Program-made: the position numbers and the translations under genes
Notes under the pieces: generated by a model
Told to the model about the DNA's origin: nothing
What the model saw: only the letters and a program-made list of their open reading frames with translations
Database searches by the model: none
Assembly (NCBI GenBank): GCA_031292625.1
Contig: JARLGU010000001.1
Location: 110,006 to 174,005, forward strand
Length of the DNA stretch: 64,000 nt
DNA from: Capsulimonadaceae bacterium
GTDB taxonomy: Bacteria; Armatimonadota; Armatimonadia; Armatimonadales; Capsulimonadaceae
Direction of reading: 5' to 3'
Shown here: positions 30,311 through 39,695 of the stretch, one piece after another
Layout of the letters: each line of letters starts with the position of its first letter
How positions within the stretch are numbered: position 1 is the first letter of the stretch

Positions 30311-30358
30311 ACGGTAAGCGGCGTTGGCACGGCAGAATCTATTGAGACAGGGCCGTAA
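30311..30358 (+). repeat. 48-bp exact direct repeat, copy 2
   Basis: It is identical to 29295-29342, including the terminal TAA of the plus-strand TVSGVGTAESIETGP tail. The two copies are 1016 bp apart and enclose one gene. Confidence 0.85.
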
Positions 30359-30377
30359 TTGTGGGATGGCTTGGGGA

Positions 30378-30706
30378 ATGCAGAAACAAGTTTACGCGCT
30401 CTGCTTACTGACGTTGGTTGCTGCGATAGGCGGATCGCGCCGCACAGGCCAAGGCCGATCAGGGGCTCGCCATGACGTGCCAACTCGAAGACGCGAAAAT
30501 ACCGGCAGTCCCCAAACGCGCCGATTTTGTTGAACCTGATCGTGACGAATGCATCTGATACGCCGTTCTCCGGGCTGGAGACGGAGACACTGAATTTCTG
30601 TGCATGGGCGACCAGGCAGCCTGTTCTTGATCCAGTTAACGTCACAAGAAGGCCTTCTGGTGCGCTCGTTGACGGATTTCCTTTCGTGCTGTTCACCAGC
30701 GCCTGA
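30378..30706 (+). pseudogene. Frameshifted remnant of a small secreted protein gene
   Basis: Three frames must be joined to read it. Frame 1 starts at ATG 30378 with a signal peptide (MQKQVYALCLLTLVAAIG). Frame 2 continues with AAQAKADQGLAMTCQLEDAK and VPKRADFV. Frame 3 continues with NLIVTNASDTPFSGLETETL, NFCAWATRQPVLDPVNV and GFPFVLFTSA before TGA at 30704. At least two indels have therefore occurred. The reconstructed product resembles in layout the small secreted protein at 33017 (signal peptide, short Cys segment, beta-sandwich with VTN-type motif), which follows the intact Ig-like gene. The next gene starts in another frame inside this remnant. Confidence 0.6.
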
Positions 30707-32879
30707 CGGCTACGTTGGTGCTGATCTTACAGCAAGCGAGACCGCGACGCTCAATGACGCTCCTCCTGGCGCAACACCGACCTGGTTTTGGGGAACTGCC
30801 GGTGTTTGGGAGTCGGACACGAGCGACGGAGCATTTGGCGATGCCAGTCAGTACTCAATTGGCTGGGGCGTACCGGCTGCTAACGTAACGTTCAATGGCG
30901 TGTTCCAGAACCCTGGGTACTATATCGTCGAGACGACAGTTACGGCCTCACTCGATGGCGGGAGTTGGTCCGCGAGTGGTTATCTTGGCGGAGGCGGCAC
31001 CTCGTCGGCGGCAGCGAAAGCAAGCGCCAGAGCCGCTGCCAAATTGAAGCCAATGGACGGGACCGCGCCGTCCGATCCGTCGCAGTCGAGCGTGACGTGC
31101 AACATCACTGCCACGGCTCCGCCCATCGGCCAGTACGACGGCGGATCGCGAGGGCCTGGATCGACATCGGCAAGCTGCGCGATCTACATGCCTACCCTTT
31201 CAGTGACTGCGGGAGATTTGTCGCCTAATCCTGCTTATGTCACCCAGACGACCAATGGCAATCCAAGTGCAACGCTGTCCGGCGCACCACCAGTGACACA
31301 AACCTACAGGTGGACAACTGGGGGCGTATGGATTTCGCCGTCGAACAAATGGGGTTCGTTCTCAGGCGACTCGGGAGATTGCGGCACGACCTGGACAGGT
31401 GCGAGCGCAAGTCCTGGATACACCGCAGTGTTCAATAGCCCAGGATATTATATACTACAGACAGTTGCGAACGTATCTCTGACCGACAACTCCGGCAATT
31501 CGGTGTGGAGCGGATCCGCCTATGACTATACGGGCAGCGTCCCAACCGCGACGAGCAATTCCAAGATAGCTAACGCCAGGACCGCAAAGACGAAACAGGC
31601 AAATGCCGCTGCAAAACCGGCGGACGATGCCGGGACCGCGAAGAGCGAGGTGGCGGTTGGTATCGACAGTATTCAATATCAAGCATCTGGCGGCTCACCA
31701 ACAACGGTAGCTGGAACATTATACGTGTTTAAAGGTTCGTCCATACAGTTCACAGCAGTGCCAAGCCCGACTGGTACATCGTTTCCTGGTGGTCAGCCGA
31801 CTTGGGGCGGCAGCTCAGGCGCAAGCGGCTCTGGCGCGACTGTATCAGTTACGTTTAGTAGTGCATCGGCAAAAGCTGACGACTTTAAGATTGTAACAGC
31901 GACGTGTGGTAAGCAAATCGTGACGGTCAACGTAATTGTGGTTACGCTCACGCTGCAACAGAACGGCACGGACGTAACTGGACAGACCGAGAGCGATGTT
32001 ATAGGACAAGGAGTAACGCTTAACGCTGTATTTCAACCGAGTGGATTTACACCACCCGCCGGAAACTACTCATGGCAACTACCGAGTGGAATAACCGCCG
32101 GCCTCGTTGTCAGTGGTGACAGCAGCACAGGAGCCGAAGGTACCCTCGCCGCAACCACTTCAACAGCTTCGTCGTATCACTTCTACTGGAAGACTACAGA
32201 CGGAGGAAGCGTGACCGTAACGTATCCGAGTATTGCCGGAGCAACTGCGACCACCGCGTTTACCGTATCGAAACCGACCGGTATAGCGTTAAATTCTGCT
32301 CACGGCACGGTGTGCGTAGCTTCAGACAATGGACTGGTTCTTGCATCAGGCAATCCACTCGGATTTGCTTTGTTATACGATTTTTCGAAAGCGTCAATTC
32401 AGGGGGAATGGGAACTCATTCAAGTATCAACCAATACGACCTGGGATAACACACCTACTCCTGCTTCTGGTGCACATGCGATACACGTCGCTTACACAAA
32501 TGCTGTCGATGGACCTCCGCCATATGGTAAGCTGTCAACAGCTCCGCCAACAGACACGACATATGGCACTCCTATGCAAGTCTTATCTGATACGCCTGAG
32601 GTTTCGTGCCTTCCGGACGGCGTCCTCGGCAACTGGCTCAGTGCAAGTAAGTCTAATCAGTTTACTGACTGGATCCTGTTTAAGCCGAGCAATGTTGGTG
32701 ATGCAACGTCTATTACAATGATTAAATACGGATGGGAGTGGAATGGAACGGTAAATGAGACAGGTAACGATCCTACTCAGTGGACAATAAATCCAGCCGA
32801 AAATCCCAAGCAGACGTCTAGTTTCACTGCAGCTAGCGACCTGCCTAGCTGGACTTCCTTGATGCCTCTTGGACACTAA
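30600..32879 (+). CDS. Ig-like multidomain secreted protein, probably 5'-truncated
   Basis: The open frame is 759 codons, but the first about 35 residues come from the wrong frame of the remnant gene and no signal peptide remains, so the native N-terminus is probably lost. Two homologous Ig-like domains are visible, the first with GVWESDTSDG and FQNPGYYIVET, the second with GVWISPSNKW and FNSPGYYILQT. They are linked by Lys/Ala-rich linkers (AAKASARAAAKLK; ARTAKTKQANAAAKPADD). A third beta domain and a C-terminal region with GEWELIQVSTNTTW and GWEWNG follow. Residues around TAPSDPSQSSVTCNITATAP are shared with the fragment at 33884-34475. Base composition is AT-richer towards the 3' end. The product may be a surface or adhesion protein; no catalytic motif is seen. 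Confidence 0.6.
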   Translation: MHGRPGSLFLIQLTSQEGLLVRSLTDFLSCCSPAPDGYVGADLTASETATLNDAPPGATPTWFWGTAGVWESDTSDGAFGDASQYSIGWGVPAANVTFNGVFQNPGYYIVETTVTASLDGGSWSASGYLGGGGTSSAAAKASARAAAKLKPMDGTAPSDPSQSSVTCNITATAPPIGQYDGGSRGPGSTSASCAIYMPTLSVTAGDLSPNPAYVTQTTNGNPSATLSGAPPVTQTYRWTTGGVWISPSNKWGSFSGDSGDCGTTWTGASASPGYTAVFNSPGYYILQTVANVSLTDNSGNSVWSGSAYDYTGSVPTATSNSKIANARTAKTKQANAAAKPADDAGTAKSEVAVGIDSIQYQASGGSPTTVAGTLYVFKGSSIQFTAVPSPTGTSFPGGQPTWGGSSGASGSGATVSVTFSSASAKADDFKIVTATCGKQIVTVNVIVVTLTLQQNGTDVTGQTESDVIGQGVTLNAVFQPSGFTPPAGNYSWQLPSGITAGLVVSGDSSTGAEGTLAATTSTASSYHFYWKTTDGGSVTVTYPSIAGATATTAFTVSKPTGIALNSAHGTVCVASDNGLVLASGNPLGFALLYDFSKASIQGEWELIQVSTNTTWDNTPTPASGAHAIHVAYTNAVDGPPPYGKLSTAPPTDTTYGTPMQVLSDTPEVSCLPDGVLGNWLSASKSNQFTDWILFKPSNVGDATSITMIKYGWEWNGTVNETGNDPTQWTINPAENPKQTSSFTAASDLPSWTSLMPLGH

Positions 32880-33016
32880 ATAGTGTTGAATGAGATATGA
32901 GTGTCAGGCAGGTTTATTTTTGGCAGATGAAATCGACCGAAAGTATCCTTAATCTATTCGGCAATCTGACATTTCCGATTGCGCATGAGTTAACTCTATA
33001 GGAACCTGAAGGAGAA

Positions 33017-33661
33017 GTGATGATGATATCGAAAGAACGTATTGTCAAGCTCAATATAGCGAAAGCGGCCCTTGTAATCATACTCGCATCAACTAGTGCA
33101 GCTTGGGCGCAACAATACCCGGATGCCGGTGCGAGTCAAGGCAAAGACTGCAATGGATTGCGATTGCAACTTGCTACGTTGAAACCATCTTACCAAGCCA
33201 ACGATCCAGTAATCCTTAGCGTTATAACCGTCAATAATCGGAGTCGCGAATATCAACAGCATCGGAGAATTCCGATCCAGTCGCTGATAATCGATTTATT
33301 CGACGACAAGGGAAATGCTGTGCCTATGACTCTGTACGGTAAGGAGTTGTTTGCAGAGCAGAAGTCCGTTGACAAAGACGCGAATTTATCTCTGGGTACG
33401 AGTATTCCCGGCAATGGTGGCACAGAGCGGTTCCAATTCTGGTTAAACCGACTGTTTGATATTAGCCGCAGCGGATCCTACTTTATTCGAGTGAGCCGAT
33501 CGATGTTATCGCTGGACTCACAAAAATTTATATTACGCTCAAATGAATGCAAGTTTACTGTTACAGACCCAGATGTATCGCCGTATTCGTTAGTCGGCAT
33601 AGTTGACTTTACTGGATCCGCGACACCTGCACCATTCGTTGGTACGACTCAACATTTCTGA
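33017..33661 (+). CDS. Small secreted beta-sandwich-like protein
   Basis: The 214-aa protein has a strong SD (AAGGAGAAG) and a signal peptide (KLNIAKAALVIILASTSAAW, cleavage at AWAQ). The mature part has a segment QANDPVILSVITVNNRSREY followed by IQSLIIDLFDDKGNAVP, a layout seen in BsuPI-like or uncharacterised Ig-fold domains; the family is not certain. It lies 137 nt after the Ig-like gene and is AT-rich compared with core genes. The frameshifted remnant at 30378-30706 has a similar plan, so such a gene may belong to each Ig-like gene in this island. Confidence 0.65.
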   Translation: MMMISKERIVKLNIAKAALVIILASTSAAWAQQYPDAGASQGKDCNGLRLQLATLKPSYQANDPVILSVITVNNRSREYQQHRRIPIQSLIIDLFDDKGNAVPMTLYGKELFAEQKSVDKDANLSLGTSIPGNGGTERFQFWLNRLFDISRSGSYFIRVSRSMLSLDSQKFILRSNECKFTVTDPDVSPYSLVGIVDFTGSATPAPFVGTTQHF

Positions 33662-33883
33662 ATAGCCCGATGGCGATGTGTCACATCCCGTGCGAGGACA
33701 AACGTGTTTCAGCGCCTACGATTGCTCCGGCGTAATGATTGCCTACGTGAGACCAAAATCCCGTATGCAGAACGCTGACCCGACTGGCAGAATGAATTTC
33801 AGAAGCCTTCCTGGAGCGGATCTTGGGCATTAACGAAGTGGCCTCACGATCAGCCGCCACAGTTCTCTCGCGGTCGTGTTTGG

Positions 33884-34475
33884 TTGGGCATCTTGCCGTC
33901 TTCTTTGGTTGACAGGTCGTTGAAGGAGGCTCATGGGGTAGCGCCGCCTCCAGGTAGGCGAGGTACTGGCGACAGTAGCCCTTCTACGGTCTCTTGCACG
34001 GTGACCTGGACCGTCGAGGATGACTCCACGAATCCGCCTACTTACAGCTATCCATCCGCGTCTGGTTCGGCAAGCACGACCGTCCATATGGGTAAATTGT
34101 GGTCGCCGGGCGGCTGCGATGGCGGTAAGATGGTTACGCCCCAGAACCAAACGGTGAACCCCAATTCGCCACAATACGTATGTACGTCCGCCAATGCCCA
34201 TGTCGGATGTTCGGTCAGCGACGCGAGGCCATGCGATACATGGAAGTTCGGGAATGCGTCTGGGAAAGACTATGGCGACACACCGAAATATTCGTGGTCA
34301 GCCGCTCAAGGCACGATTAGCCCAAGTGACGGACAATCGGCAACGTGGACCGCGCCATCCAGCCCATCGCAATCGAGCGTTACATGCAATATCACCGCCA
34401 CAGCCCCGCCAATCGGGCAGTATGACGGCGGATCGCGAGGACCAGGAACGACATCGGCAAGCTGTACGATTTACA
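33884..34475 (+). pseudogene. Fragment of an Ig-like secreted protein gene
   Basis: The open frame (to 34513) has no signal peptide or credible start and is homologous over its last about 45 codons to the intact Ig-like gene (SPSQSSVTCNITATAPPIGQ at both sites, and the DNA is also close to 31069-31190). The homology ends at about 34475, exactly at the stop codon of the convergent DinB gene, after which the frame only reads the DinB complement. Earlier parts (VSCTVTWTVEDDSTNPPTYS; KYSWSAAQGTISPSDGQ) are Ig-like as well. This is best explained as a piece of a larger gene placed here by recombination. Confidence 0.65.
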
Positions 34476-34944
34476 GATGCACCTCAAGATCTCCCCAGCA
34501 CGTCTGCAGATAGGCGATCTGCGCCGCGTGGTTTTCAAGATGCATCGCGGGAAGGGTCAAGAAGAACCTGAACGGCGGCCGGCCGTGCGGCGCATCAATG
34601 ATCGTGCCTATTTGCTCCGGTTTCACCGTGTCGAGCGCCGCAATCGTGTCCGCTATTCCCTGTCGCAGCATCGTCTCAGCCTGTTCCAGTGTCACGATAC
34701 TGTCGATCGCCGATTGGATTGGACCAAGGAACTCCTCGCGGCTGGACGGGAACTTGCCGGCGCTGATGATAGAGGCGAAGGCGCCGCTGTAACCGGCGCA
34801 GTGCGCCGCGATTTCTAGCGCAGACTTGGCCGTCGGTGTCGGGCTCCAGGTCAGCTTGTCCAAGGGAACGAAGCTAAGATCGTGGAGAAAGCGGTCCATA
34901 GCCTCCACTGTGCGCTCCTTGCACATCGCAATAAAGTCTTCCAT
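34471..34944 (-). CDS. DinB-family putative metal-dependent protein
   Basis: From the ATG at 34944, with GGGAAGG about 8 nt upstream, the protein is 157 aa, the usual DinB length. It forms a four-helix bundle with the three-histidine metal site: the His in EIAAHCAGYSGAF and the pair in MHLENHAAQIAYLQT. DinB-like proteins include thiol transferases and damage-inducible proteins of unknown role. The open frame extends to 35049 without support. The gene lies between fragments of unrelated secreted-protein genes and its 3' end forms the edge of the Ig-like fragment. Confidence 0.8.
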   Translation of the reverse strand: MEDFIAMCKERTVEAMDRFLHDLSFVPLDKLTWSPTPTAKSALEIAAHCAGYSGAFASIISAGKFPSSREEFLGPIQSAIDSIVTLEQAETMLRQGIADTIAALDTVKPEQIGTIIDAPHGRPPFRFFLTLPAMHLENHAAQIAYLQTCWGDLEVHL

Positions 34945-35100
34945 CCTTTTCAGCCTTCCCGCTAGTTCGTGGTGTTTGCGTAAGCATTCAGCTTCTGGCT
35001 GGCCGAGCATGATACACTCGGTTCTTATTCCAGACGAGTCTTTACCCAAACTTCCTCGTCTTATCGATGTCCAGCCTTAAATAGATACCACGTAGCGACG

Positions 35101-35190
35101 GTACGGCGCTCCACAGCGTCTCGCAACCGTCCGAACGGCGACGAGGTCGTAGCTGTGGAGTTCGTCGCAACCGTCCCTATGGGCCGGTGA
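35101..35190 (+). pseudogene. Relict of the C-terminal part of the secreted protein at 29503-30225
   Basis: One frame reads VRRSTASRNRPNGDEVV followed by AVEF, matching RSTVGRNRTNGDEVVFVQF in the gene at 29503. It runs into TGA at 35188 and overlaps the last codons of the convergent gene. It is directly joined to the 30-bp segment also found at 30250-30279, so the same two gene tails are neighbours at both places. Confidence 0.6.
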
Positions 35191-35872
35191 TCTTGAACTG
35201 GGTGAACGTCAGCGAACTGACGCCGGCGGATGCGGGGCCGGGGTTGATGGTTTGGACGCGCACCGCGAGTTCTTCGTCCTTTTTGAGCGGCACGGCGGCG
35301 TGGTAATTGAGCTTGTCGGGAAAATGACCGAACGCGTCGGGCGTCGGATTGTTTAGGTCAACGGACGCCAACTGTGACGCCGACGAGGCATCGGCCGACA
35401 GAATGTACACGGTCGCCCGAGCGTGCCCCGCTGTTTGGTTTTGCACCTTGGCCGTCGCGACAATGTCTACTTGGTACGTCCCAGCGGACGGCGGACGAAA
35501 CCGGATCGCAGTCGACGGTCCTGCTTGCGGAGTGTTGTCGGCTCCTTTCGTGCTCAGGATAAAGTCCCGGTAGGCGTGCTCTTGATCCGCGCCGAGTGCC
35601 CAGACGTAGAAGTAATTCCACGCTGTTGCCTTTACAAGCGGCTCATATGCCGACGTAAGGTCCGGGTCTTTGGCGCGCTGCGCGGATAGGGTCCACTTCG
35701 CGCCGTGGTCGGCGAGCGGGTTGCCGCCATCGTACGTCCAGTTTGGAGCGCCGGCCCAAACGTTGGGAGCGTGCGCCGTGATCGGGGCGAGGTTCCACTC
35801 GCCAGCGTTAGCCTTTCCGCCAAGCGCCACAACGGAAAAAAGCGCTAACGCGATAGCTGCGATCGGTCTCAT
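35177..35872 (-). CDS. Secreted beta-sandwich protein, possibly carbohydrate-binding
   Basis: The 231-aa protein has a signal peptide (MRPIAAIALALFSVVALGGK, cleavage at ANA) and then a jelly-roll-like domain: WAGAPNWTYDGGNPLADHG at the start, STAIRFRPPSAGTYQVDIVA in the middle and SSLTFTQFKITGP at the end. This layout resembles carbohydrate-binding modules or the non-catalytic domains attached to glycosidases, but I cannot name a CBM family. It is the last gene of the four-gene operon LacI - pseudopilin - GH - this protein, 12 nt after the GH. It probably binds the glycan attacked by the GH. Confidence 0.7.
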   Translation of the reverse strand: MRPIAAIALALFSVVALGGKANAGEWNLAPITAHAPNVWAGAPNWTYDGGNPLADHGAKWTLSAQRAKDPDLTSAYEPLVKATAWNYFYVWALGADQEHAYRDFILSTKGADNTPQAGPSTAIRFRPPSAGTYQVDIVATAKVQNQTAGHARATVYILSADASSASQLASVDLNNPTPDAFGHFPDKLNYHAAVPLKKDEELAVRVQTINPGPASAGVSSLTFTQFKITGP

Positions 35873-35884
35873 GATCTTATCCTC

Positions 35885-38794
35885 CTATTCCGCCAGAACC
35901 ACATCCCCAAGCGCGTCCGAATCCGGCTTGGGCCACACTCCTCCGAACAGCGTGTACGCAGGCGGGTGGGGGGCGTCGCTCGCGGGGGCATTCGCGGCCA
36001 CGGCCAGGCCGATGACCGTGCCGGGGGCGGGCGTTGACGGCGAAGAGAGCTCTTTCCATGGGATGGTAAGAGAGTAGGTCGTCGTGGTTCCAATATGCGC
36101 GATCTTGGCCGGCAACTGCCAGTCGTAAAGCTTGCCGCAATGCAACTTGTCCCCGTTAAAGCTGTAGATGCGTTTGACTTGCGGAACGTTGTCGACGAGG
36201 CTAAACGAGAGCACGCTGAAACGCCGTTTGGCGAGCAGGTCGTTGTAGACGTCTCCTGTCGACCGTTCGACTTTGTCCGGGTCGAGGTTGACCGCGACGC
36301 GGAGATTGGCCTCGGCGCTATTCGCTGAGCTATCGGGCACCTCTGCAGTTATCGCGAGGCCATGGTCCGACCAGCCGACGTGCACCCTGGCTTTTGCCAT
36401 GGCCGCCGGCGTCCAGTTGCATGGCATGACCGTGGGGGCTGATGCACCAGCCGGTTCTTGCCCGGCCAGATGCGCGGCGCTGAGCAGGCTTAGCGTCAAC
36501 CGTTGAGAAAAGCGAAGTCCAGAGCTCGTCGTTCCGGTGAGGGTCGCGCGATACGTCTTGGCGGGTTCGACGAGCAATGCCTTGCAGGGCAGCGCAATGA
36601 CCGGGTCGCAGTTCGGTTCAACGTCAAACGACGCCATGCTCGCGCCACCCGGTATACCTTCAACCTCCAGCGACAACTTGCCGTCAACTGTTTCCGCCTG
36701 GATGCTGGAAAGGGTAATTTTTACCGATTTCAACGACAGCATGTCCGTGCCGGGGACGATATCGATGATCGACGGCGTGATCGAAGCAATCTTCACTGGC
36801 GGTTTGACATCGATCCGTACGCGTCGCGACGCATCGGCGATACTCAAGGCGACGACGTACGTGCCTTCCTGCGTGGTCGTTGGGACGTTCAGCTTGACCG
36901 GGACCGTCCGTAACTCGCCTGTCTTTAGAGCAACCGGGACCTTTATGGTGCGTGTTCCGAGCGCGGGGTTGGCGCTGACCGTAAACGTCCCGGCAAGCGG
37001 TTTTGCGGAAGCGAGCAGTCTCGCGGGAATCACGATCTTGCCTCCGGGCATCGTAGTAATCGACGTGCTCGCCAGATCGAGAGTCCGGGATGCGCCTGCG
37101 CCCCAGATCGCGGGGGAGACGCCGCGGACGTAGATAGGTTCCTGCGTAAGCGTTACGCTGATTTGTCCGTCCGGCGTAGCGCAAGTCTTCGCATTGCCCA
37201 TCCAGTCGTAGAGCTTGACGCTCTTCGCGCCGGTCGCGAGAGTGACCGTACGCGGCGACTTGCCGTAGTCCCACAATGCGAGTACGACATCATCCTTGCG
37301 CTGAAAGGCGTATCCGAGTGCGGTATCGCCCAGGTAATCGAGCGGTCCGACAGTCGCGTGGCCATCGAGAAGGTACGTCTCGGCGGCGAATGCGGGGACG
37401 ATGGGCTTAGGAGCAAGTTCGCCGGATCCGAACTTTTCATCGTCGCGCAAATTGTAGAAATAGCCGAATCCAGGTTCTCCCTTGTAGTCGTGGATGAAGA
37501 ACGCGAAGTAGAAGCGCACTCCCTGGCCCAGCGTGATGAGATTGGAGCGGATCAAATGGCGCGCCTGGTCGATCTCCTTGCCCGGATCTTCGCCGGTGGC
37601 GTCGCCTTGTTCGGTCGAATAGACCGGTATTGAGCGTCCCGCGTGCACGCTCGGAAATGCGACGAGTTTGGCGAGCTTGTCGAGAAAGCCGTTCTGTTCC
37701 GACGGCATGTCGATATAGGGATGAATCGTGTACGCATCGATATAGGAACCGAAGCCGAGCTTGAAATATGTCACTTCGTTCGCCATATTGAAGTCGCCGA
37801 CGCCAGACTTTGTCGGCCCCGCGACGATCGCCTTTGAATCGCCTGCGTGAAGCGCTTTGTAGGCGAGGGCGTAGATGTCGACGAACTGTTGGTCCGTGCC
37901 GTTGAACCAATTCGGCTCCCACGTGACTTGATAGAAGTGTTCGTCGAGATTCGGATAGTCCTCGGCGACGCTTGTCGCGAACGCCTTGCAATACGCTGCC
38001 CAGGCGTCGTAGGCATCCGGCTTGAGCGGCGCCGTGGAGCCGACGAGCTTGCCGGGAAGATAGGCCCAATTGGGAGGGCTGTTGAGCGCGAATACGGGAT
38101 AGATTGGCCACGCGATTTTGTTGCCGTCGCGCTGCACGCAGCACCATTCGTAGCCTCGGGTGGCTCCCGGTATCTTCGACGGTCCCCAGCGGCCGGATGC
38201 CTTTTCGGCGTCGCGCTTTTGCACGAACTGTCCCGGGTGGTCCGGCTCGTTACTGTCCCAACGTCCCGGCCCGTTCACCCAATTGAATCCGAGATACGGG
38301 GCCAGATTCAGCGAACCGTTGAACCCGCCCTGCATCCCGAAACGCGCTTCAGATGGAGGGTAGGCCGTCCGTCCGGCCGGATCGGGCACGACGCAGTATG
38401 TAAGATAGCCGGCTTGCCGGCTGCCCATTTTGGGCAGCGTGACGCCGTTTGAGAGCGCGGCGAATACGCGGTAGAAGCCGAGCTTGCTCGATGGCGCGAG
38501 GTAGGTTGTCGTCCACGATGCGCCGGCGCAGGAGACCGGAATCGTTTTCTCAGCGATTGGCGCGGCATGCTCGTCGACTACCTTGATGCGCAGGGTTTGA
38601 TCCGGTTGCCCTTGCGGAATGCCGTTCACCGTAAACTGGATGGGGACCGTATCGGCGGGGACGTAAACGCTGATATTCGGCTTGGACGTCTGTCCGATCA
38701 GCGTTTCGCTCAGGCCGGTTTGCGCATGGCATGGCGCAATGGCCAGGGCGGATCCAAGGACGACCGATAGAGTGGTGCAACGTGTTATATTCAT
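35885..38794 (-). CDS. Large secreted clan GH-A glycoside hydrolase with a CBM9/DOMON-like C-terminus
   Basis: The 969-aa protein has a signal peptide (cleavage near CHAQ, residue 25). An N-terminal beta domain (30-140) is followed by a TIM barrel (about 150-470). Candidate catalytic residues are the Glu of TWEPNWF near residue 293 and the Glu of VYSTEQGD near residue 394, spaced as in GH39/GH5-like enzymes. Two NPCBM/alpha-galactosidase-type beta domains follow, and the last about 190 residues (HVGWSDHGLAITAEVPD to the end) resemble the CBM9/DOMON sugar-binding domain. It should degrade a polysaccharide outside the cell. It is gene 3 of the LacI operon, 20 nt after the pseudopilin. A relict of its 3' end lies at 29153-29255. 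The GH family is not certain. Confidence 0.8.
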   Translation of the reverse strand: MNITRCTTLSVVLGSALAIAPCHAQTGLSETLIGQTSKPNISVYVPADTVPIQFTVNGIPQGQPDQTLRIKVVDEHAAPIAEKTIPVSCAGASWTTTYLAPSSKLGFYRVFAALSNGVTLPKMGSRQAGYLTYCVVPDPAGRTAYPPSEARFGMQGGFNGSLNLAPYLGFNWVNGPGRWDSNEPDHPGQFVQKRDAEKASGRWGPSKIPGATRGYEWCCVQRDGNKIAWPIYPVFALNSPPNWAYLPGKLVGSTAPLKPDAYDAWAAYCKAFATSVAEDYPNLDEHFYQVTWEPNWFNGTDQQFVDIYALAYKALHAGDSKAIVAGPTKSGVGDFNMANEVTYFKLGFGSYIDAYTIHPYIDMPSEQNGFLDKLAKLVAFPSVHAGRSIPVYSTEQGDATGEDPGKEIDQARHLIRSNLITLGQGVRFYFAFFIHDYKGEPGFGYFYNLRDDEKFGSGELAPKPIVPAFAAETYLLDGHATVGPLDYLGDTALGYAFQRKDDVVLALWDYGKSPRTVTLATGAKSVKLYDWMGNAKTCATPDGQISVTLTQEPIYVRGVSPAIWGAGASRTLDLASTSITTMPGGKIVIPARLLASAKPLAGTFTVSANPALGTRTIKVPVALKTGELRTVPVKLNVPTTTQEGTYVVALSIADASRRVRIDVKPPVKIASITPSIIDIVPGTDMLSLKSVKITLSSIQAETVDGKLSLEVEGIPGGASMASFDVEPNCDPVIALPCKALLVEPAKTYRATLTGTTSSGLRFSQRLTLSLLSAAHLAGQEPAGASAPTVMPCNWTPAAMAKARVHVGWSDHGLAITAEVPDSSANSAEANLRVAVNLDPDKVERSTGDVYNDLLAKRRFSVLSFSLVDNVPQVKRIYSFNGDKLHCGKLYDWQLPAKIAHIGTTTTYSLTIPWKELSSPSTPAPGTVIGLAVAANAPASDAPHPPAYTLFGGVWPKPDSDALGDVVLAE

Positions 38795-38814
38795 TGGTTA
38801 ATTGTAATGCGATC

Positions 38815-39675
38815 TCAAATAGCGCTAAACGTCGCGGTGAACGGCGGCGTGTCCGTCGTGTCCGACGTACCGGCGGCGCTCACCGTTCCCTGGGCCGCAT
38901 TCATGTTGGCCGCGCCGTCGCCGGACGATACCTGGTTTCCAAGCAGCCATTTCACATGACCGTCCATAAACGCATAGTTCGCTCCGTTTGAATGGCGTCC
39001 CGTGGGTTTGCCGAGTTGCGAACCGCCTGCTTGAAAACTATAGTAACGCGAGGCCGTCGCAGTCCGGCCAAGGTAGCCGGTCGCAAGATACGAGCCTGTG
39101 TTGGCAACATCCCACGGACCGCCGCCGTTGCTGTTGTCGTTTGCGAACCAGTAGCCATCCGTGGCGACGCTGAATTCGTTTCCGCCGTTGACAGGCCATT
39201 CGGGGTTCCTTGTGATATTGGTGTAGCAGGCGCCGATTTCCACCAGCATCACAGTCACGGTTGGGGCGGTCAGCTTTGAGATTGTTGGCGTCGAACCGTA
39301 GCCGTTCGGGGAGCCGCTGACGCTCGAATTGATCCCGTAGGAAACGATGTACGCTCCCGTGACGCCAGCCGGGATTGTCGTCGTATCGTCGGGACAGAGA
39401 AACGCGCTTACCGACTTGATATAAGGGTAGACTTCGCCTGCCCAGCCGACGCCATGGTTTTCCGGGACGTACGATGGGCGGCCGCAGGGCATGCGCTCGT
39501 CATAGTCGTTGATATATTGCAGGAGCGCCAGGGCGATCTGCTTCTCGTTGCTTGAGCACGATGTTTGCCGCGCCTTTTCCCGAGCGGTTGCGAATACCGG
39601 AAACAGAATAGCAGCGAGAATTGCAATTATAGCGATAACTACGAGCAACTCTATTAAAGTAAATGCTTTTCTCAT
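38815..39675 (-). CDS. DUF1559-family prepilin-like protein
   Basis: From the ATG at 39675 (AGGAAGG upstream), the 286-aa protein starts [20 protein letters not shown], followed by [21 protein letters not shown]. The DUF1559 motif [18 protein letters not shown] is near the C-terminus. It is the second gene of the LacI operon, 20 nt after the repressor and 20 nt before the GH. The first 90 bases are AT-rich and use rare-looking codons although the encoded helix is the same as in the paralogues. The role is presumably assembly into a pilus- or T2SS-like fibre together with the secreted enzymes of this locus. Confidence 0.92.
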   Translation of the reverse strand: MRKAFTLIELLVVIAIIAILAAILFPVFATAREKARQTSCSSNEKQIALALLQYINDYDERMPCGRPSYVPENHGVGWAGEVYPYIKSVSAFLCPDDTTTIPAGVTGAYIVSYGINSSVSGSPNGYGSTPTISKLTAPTVTVMLVEIGACYTNITRNPEWPVNGGNEFSVATDGYWFANDNSNGGGPWDVANTGSYLATGYLGRTATASRYYSFQAGGSQLGKPTGRHSNGANYAFMDGHVKWLLGNQVSSGDGAANMNAAQGTVSAAGTSDTTDTPPFTATFSAI

Positions 39676-39695
39676 ATCAGTATCCTTCCTGTGCT

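Noticed and set aside
30295..30696. 133-codon minus-strand frame
   Set aside because: It is the complement of the frameshifted secreted-protein remnant and the 48-bp repeat, whose plus-strand frames are more protein-like.
34477..34818. 113-codon plus-strand frame opposite DinB
   Set aside because: It is the antisense of the DinB gene and has its atypical Arg-rich composition.
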